Source: Rhytidiadelphus loreus (Eukaryota > Streptophyta > Bryopsida > Hypnales > Hylocomiaceae). From it: 64,000 nucleotides of DNA. Made by a program: the position numbers and the translations under genes. The number at the start of each line of letters is the position of its first letter. Within the stretch, counting starts at the first letter, position 1. The stretch covers positions 6,262,001-6,326,000 of the forward strand of contig OX344764.1 in assembly GCA_947034895.1 (NCBI GenBank), given 5' to 3'. The notes under the pieces were generated by a model. That model worked only from the letters and a program-made list of their open reading frames with translations, did no database searches and was not told the DNA's origin. Positions 63,058-64,000 of this stretch are shown here, piece by piece.

Positions 63058-63743
63058 AGATGAATAGTTTGTAGGCATAGGAAATCATTACGAGTTTTGC
63101 GAGTTTATATGTTATTTTCTTAACTTAAGGAAGCATGACAAAAAATTATAAAGAATTGTAGAAGTTGATAGTTTCTTTGATTAGGGCACAAAAAAATATA
63201 ATAAAAAGTTGTTAGAAAAAAATAGGTAGAGAAGATGAAATAGATTTAGTTTTTTTATTCTTTTAGTTAATTGTTTTGATCTTTTTTATATTATTTTAGA
63301 ATTTGATGTTATAGATGTTGTATAATATAATATATTTTTATTTTTATTTCTTGTATTGTATTGTGTATTTTGTAAGTTCTTCATTGTAATTCTATTGTCT
63401 ATGACATTTGTTTTGGAACACTATGAGTACTAATGTTTTCTATACAAAGTAATTATGAACTTCTCTATCTAAGCATATGTCAAATTCTTCACTTTGACAT
63501 TGTAGTTTTTGATAAGGCTAGGTGGACAAATGTATTCTATCATGGATGATTTCAAAATTCTCTACATCACTATATGTCAAACTATTTACTTAGACATTTT
63601 AGTTAAGTACTTATTATAAATGGTTCTAGTTTCCCATCCAAAATCCCTCCTTTCACAACCTTCACTACTAATTTTTTCCTCTAATTTCTTATACTTGTAC
63701 AAATTCTTTATTCTTCAAGCAGTTTATGGTCTCAATTTTTTGA
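63058..63743. other. AT-rich 3' region of the transposase-like gene
   Basis: Very AT-rich, no further frame of interest. Probably the 3' UTR and subterminal region of the giant element. Confidence 0.5.
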
Positions 63744-63826
63744 ATTGTCTCAATTTAATGGACTCTTCTACATACTAAATTTAGGAAGATGATTAAAATG
63801 AGAATCCACATTGTCTCAATTTAATG
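63744..63826. repeat. Subterminal direct repeat of the TIR core
   Basis: The 17-bp ATTGTCTCAATTTAATG occurs at 63744-63760 and again, inside the TIR, at 63810-63826, 66 bp apart in the same orientation. Repeated TIR motifs near the ends of DNA transposons are often transposase-binding sites. Confidence 0.8.
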
Positions 63827-63837
63827 AATATGGCCTT
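63806..63837 (-). repeat. Right terminal inverted repeat of the giant element
   Basis: 32 bp, reverse complement of the left end with one mismatch. It is followed directly by TTTA (63838-63841), the same 4 bases that precede the left end. Confidence 0.9.
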
Positions 63838-63931
63838 TTTAGGGTTTTGCCCAATAGTTGTTGGAGAGCTCGTAATAGTTCCTTCACTGTTGGATAGTTG
63901 TATTGTGGTGTATTGTGGCTGTTACAGCCAC

Positions 63932-63972
63932 TTTTGAGTGCATAGTGACAAAGTGTCACTATGCACTCAAAA
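63932..63972. repeat. Perfect 19-bp-arm hairpin with 3-nt loop
   Basis: Left arm TTTTGAGTGCATAGTGACA at 63932-63950, loop AAG, right arm exactly complementary at 63954-63972. A second small palindrome (GTGGCTGT, T, ACAGCCAC) sits directly before it at 63915-63931. Both lie outside the giant element in the right flank. They may be the end of another fold-back element that is cut by the window edge. Confidence 0.85.
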
Positions 63973-64000
63973 TTTTAATTAATTAATTAATTCTAAACTC

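Larger units (their letters stand above)
45633..63837. mobile_element. 18.2-kb DNA transposon with TIRs, TTTA duplication and four cargo/transposition genes
   Basis: The ends are 32-bp inverted repeats with one mismatch, starting AAGGCCATATTCATTAAATT. TTTA flanks both sides (45629-45632 and 63838-63841). The related copy A at about 35970 shows the empty site with a single TTTA followed by GGATTTAGCCCAAT; the sequence right of the element reads GGGTTTTGCCCAAT. Inside: basic Ser/Pro-rich frame (-), FCP1-like gene (-), ParB-like gene (-), transposase-like gene (+), and about 38 copies of a 21-bp palindrome that I do not see outside it. 4-bp duplications occur in several DNA transposon superfamilies (for example Sola); I do not assign one. 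Stops and a frameshift in its genes suggest this copy is no longer autonomous. Confidence 0.85.

Overview
The window looks like nuclear DNA from a land plant, most likely a non-seed plant such as a bryophyte. It carries plant gene families (an ERF-type AP2 factor, a SPIRRIG-type BEACH protein, U2AF35, MIC10). Introns are short (about 60-350 bp) with GT-AG ends, there is a TTTAGGG-type telomere motif, and long AT-rich intergenic stretches are full of transposon remains. I cannot name the species.

Layout. 1-3.9 kb: AT-rich DNA without a supported gene. 4.0-5.3 kb (+): intron-less ERF transcription factor gene with two tiny upstream ORFs. 6.8-24.8 kb (-): one very large gene of about 31 exons, encoding a protein of about 3,870 residues with armadillo-like, ConA-like, PH-BEACH, WD40 and FYVE parts (SPIRRIG/WDFY3 type). 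29.7-31.4 kb (+): five-exon U2AF35 splicing factor gene. 32-39.7 kb: repeats and small transposons. 39.7-42.5 kb: a patchwork with a MIC10 gene, partial copies of its own first exon, and pieces of the SPIRRIG gene including a 1,203-bp block that matches its source almost perfectly. 42.5-45.6 kb: second copy of the repeat at 33-36 kb.

The most interesting part is 45,633-63,837: an 18.2-kb DNA transposon with 32-bp terminal inverted repeats and a 4-bp TTTA target duplication. The uninterrupted target can be read in the related repeat near 35.97 kb. Inside are a transposase-like gene (DUF7869-like, +), a gene joining a ParB/sulfiredoxin-like domain to a possible degenerate methyltransferase fold and a coiled-coil tail (-), an FCP1/NIF-type phosphatase-like gene (-), and a basic Ser/Pro-rich reading frame (-). 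Three of the four carry in-frame stops. All eight stops can be explained by single C-to-T changes, and there is one homopolymer frameshift.

The element also carries about 38 copies of a 21-bp palindrome (TTATCYTCG, three variable bases, CGARGATAA). I saw none elsewhere in the window. They occur as two tandem arrays (8 x 37 bp; 11 x 40-44 bp), as a loose cluster, in every inferred intron of the ParB-like gene, and twice inside its coding sequence, where they are read in frame. A selfish element carrying both a ParB-like protein and dozens of palindromic sites suggests a parS-like or hairpin-based system. That functional link is inference.
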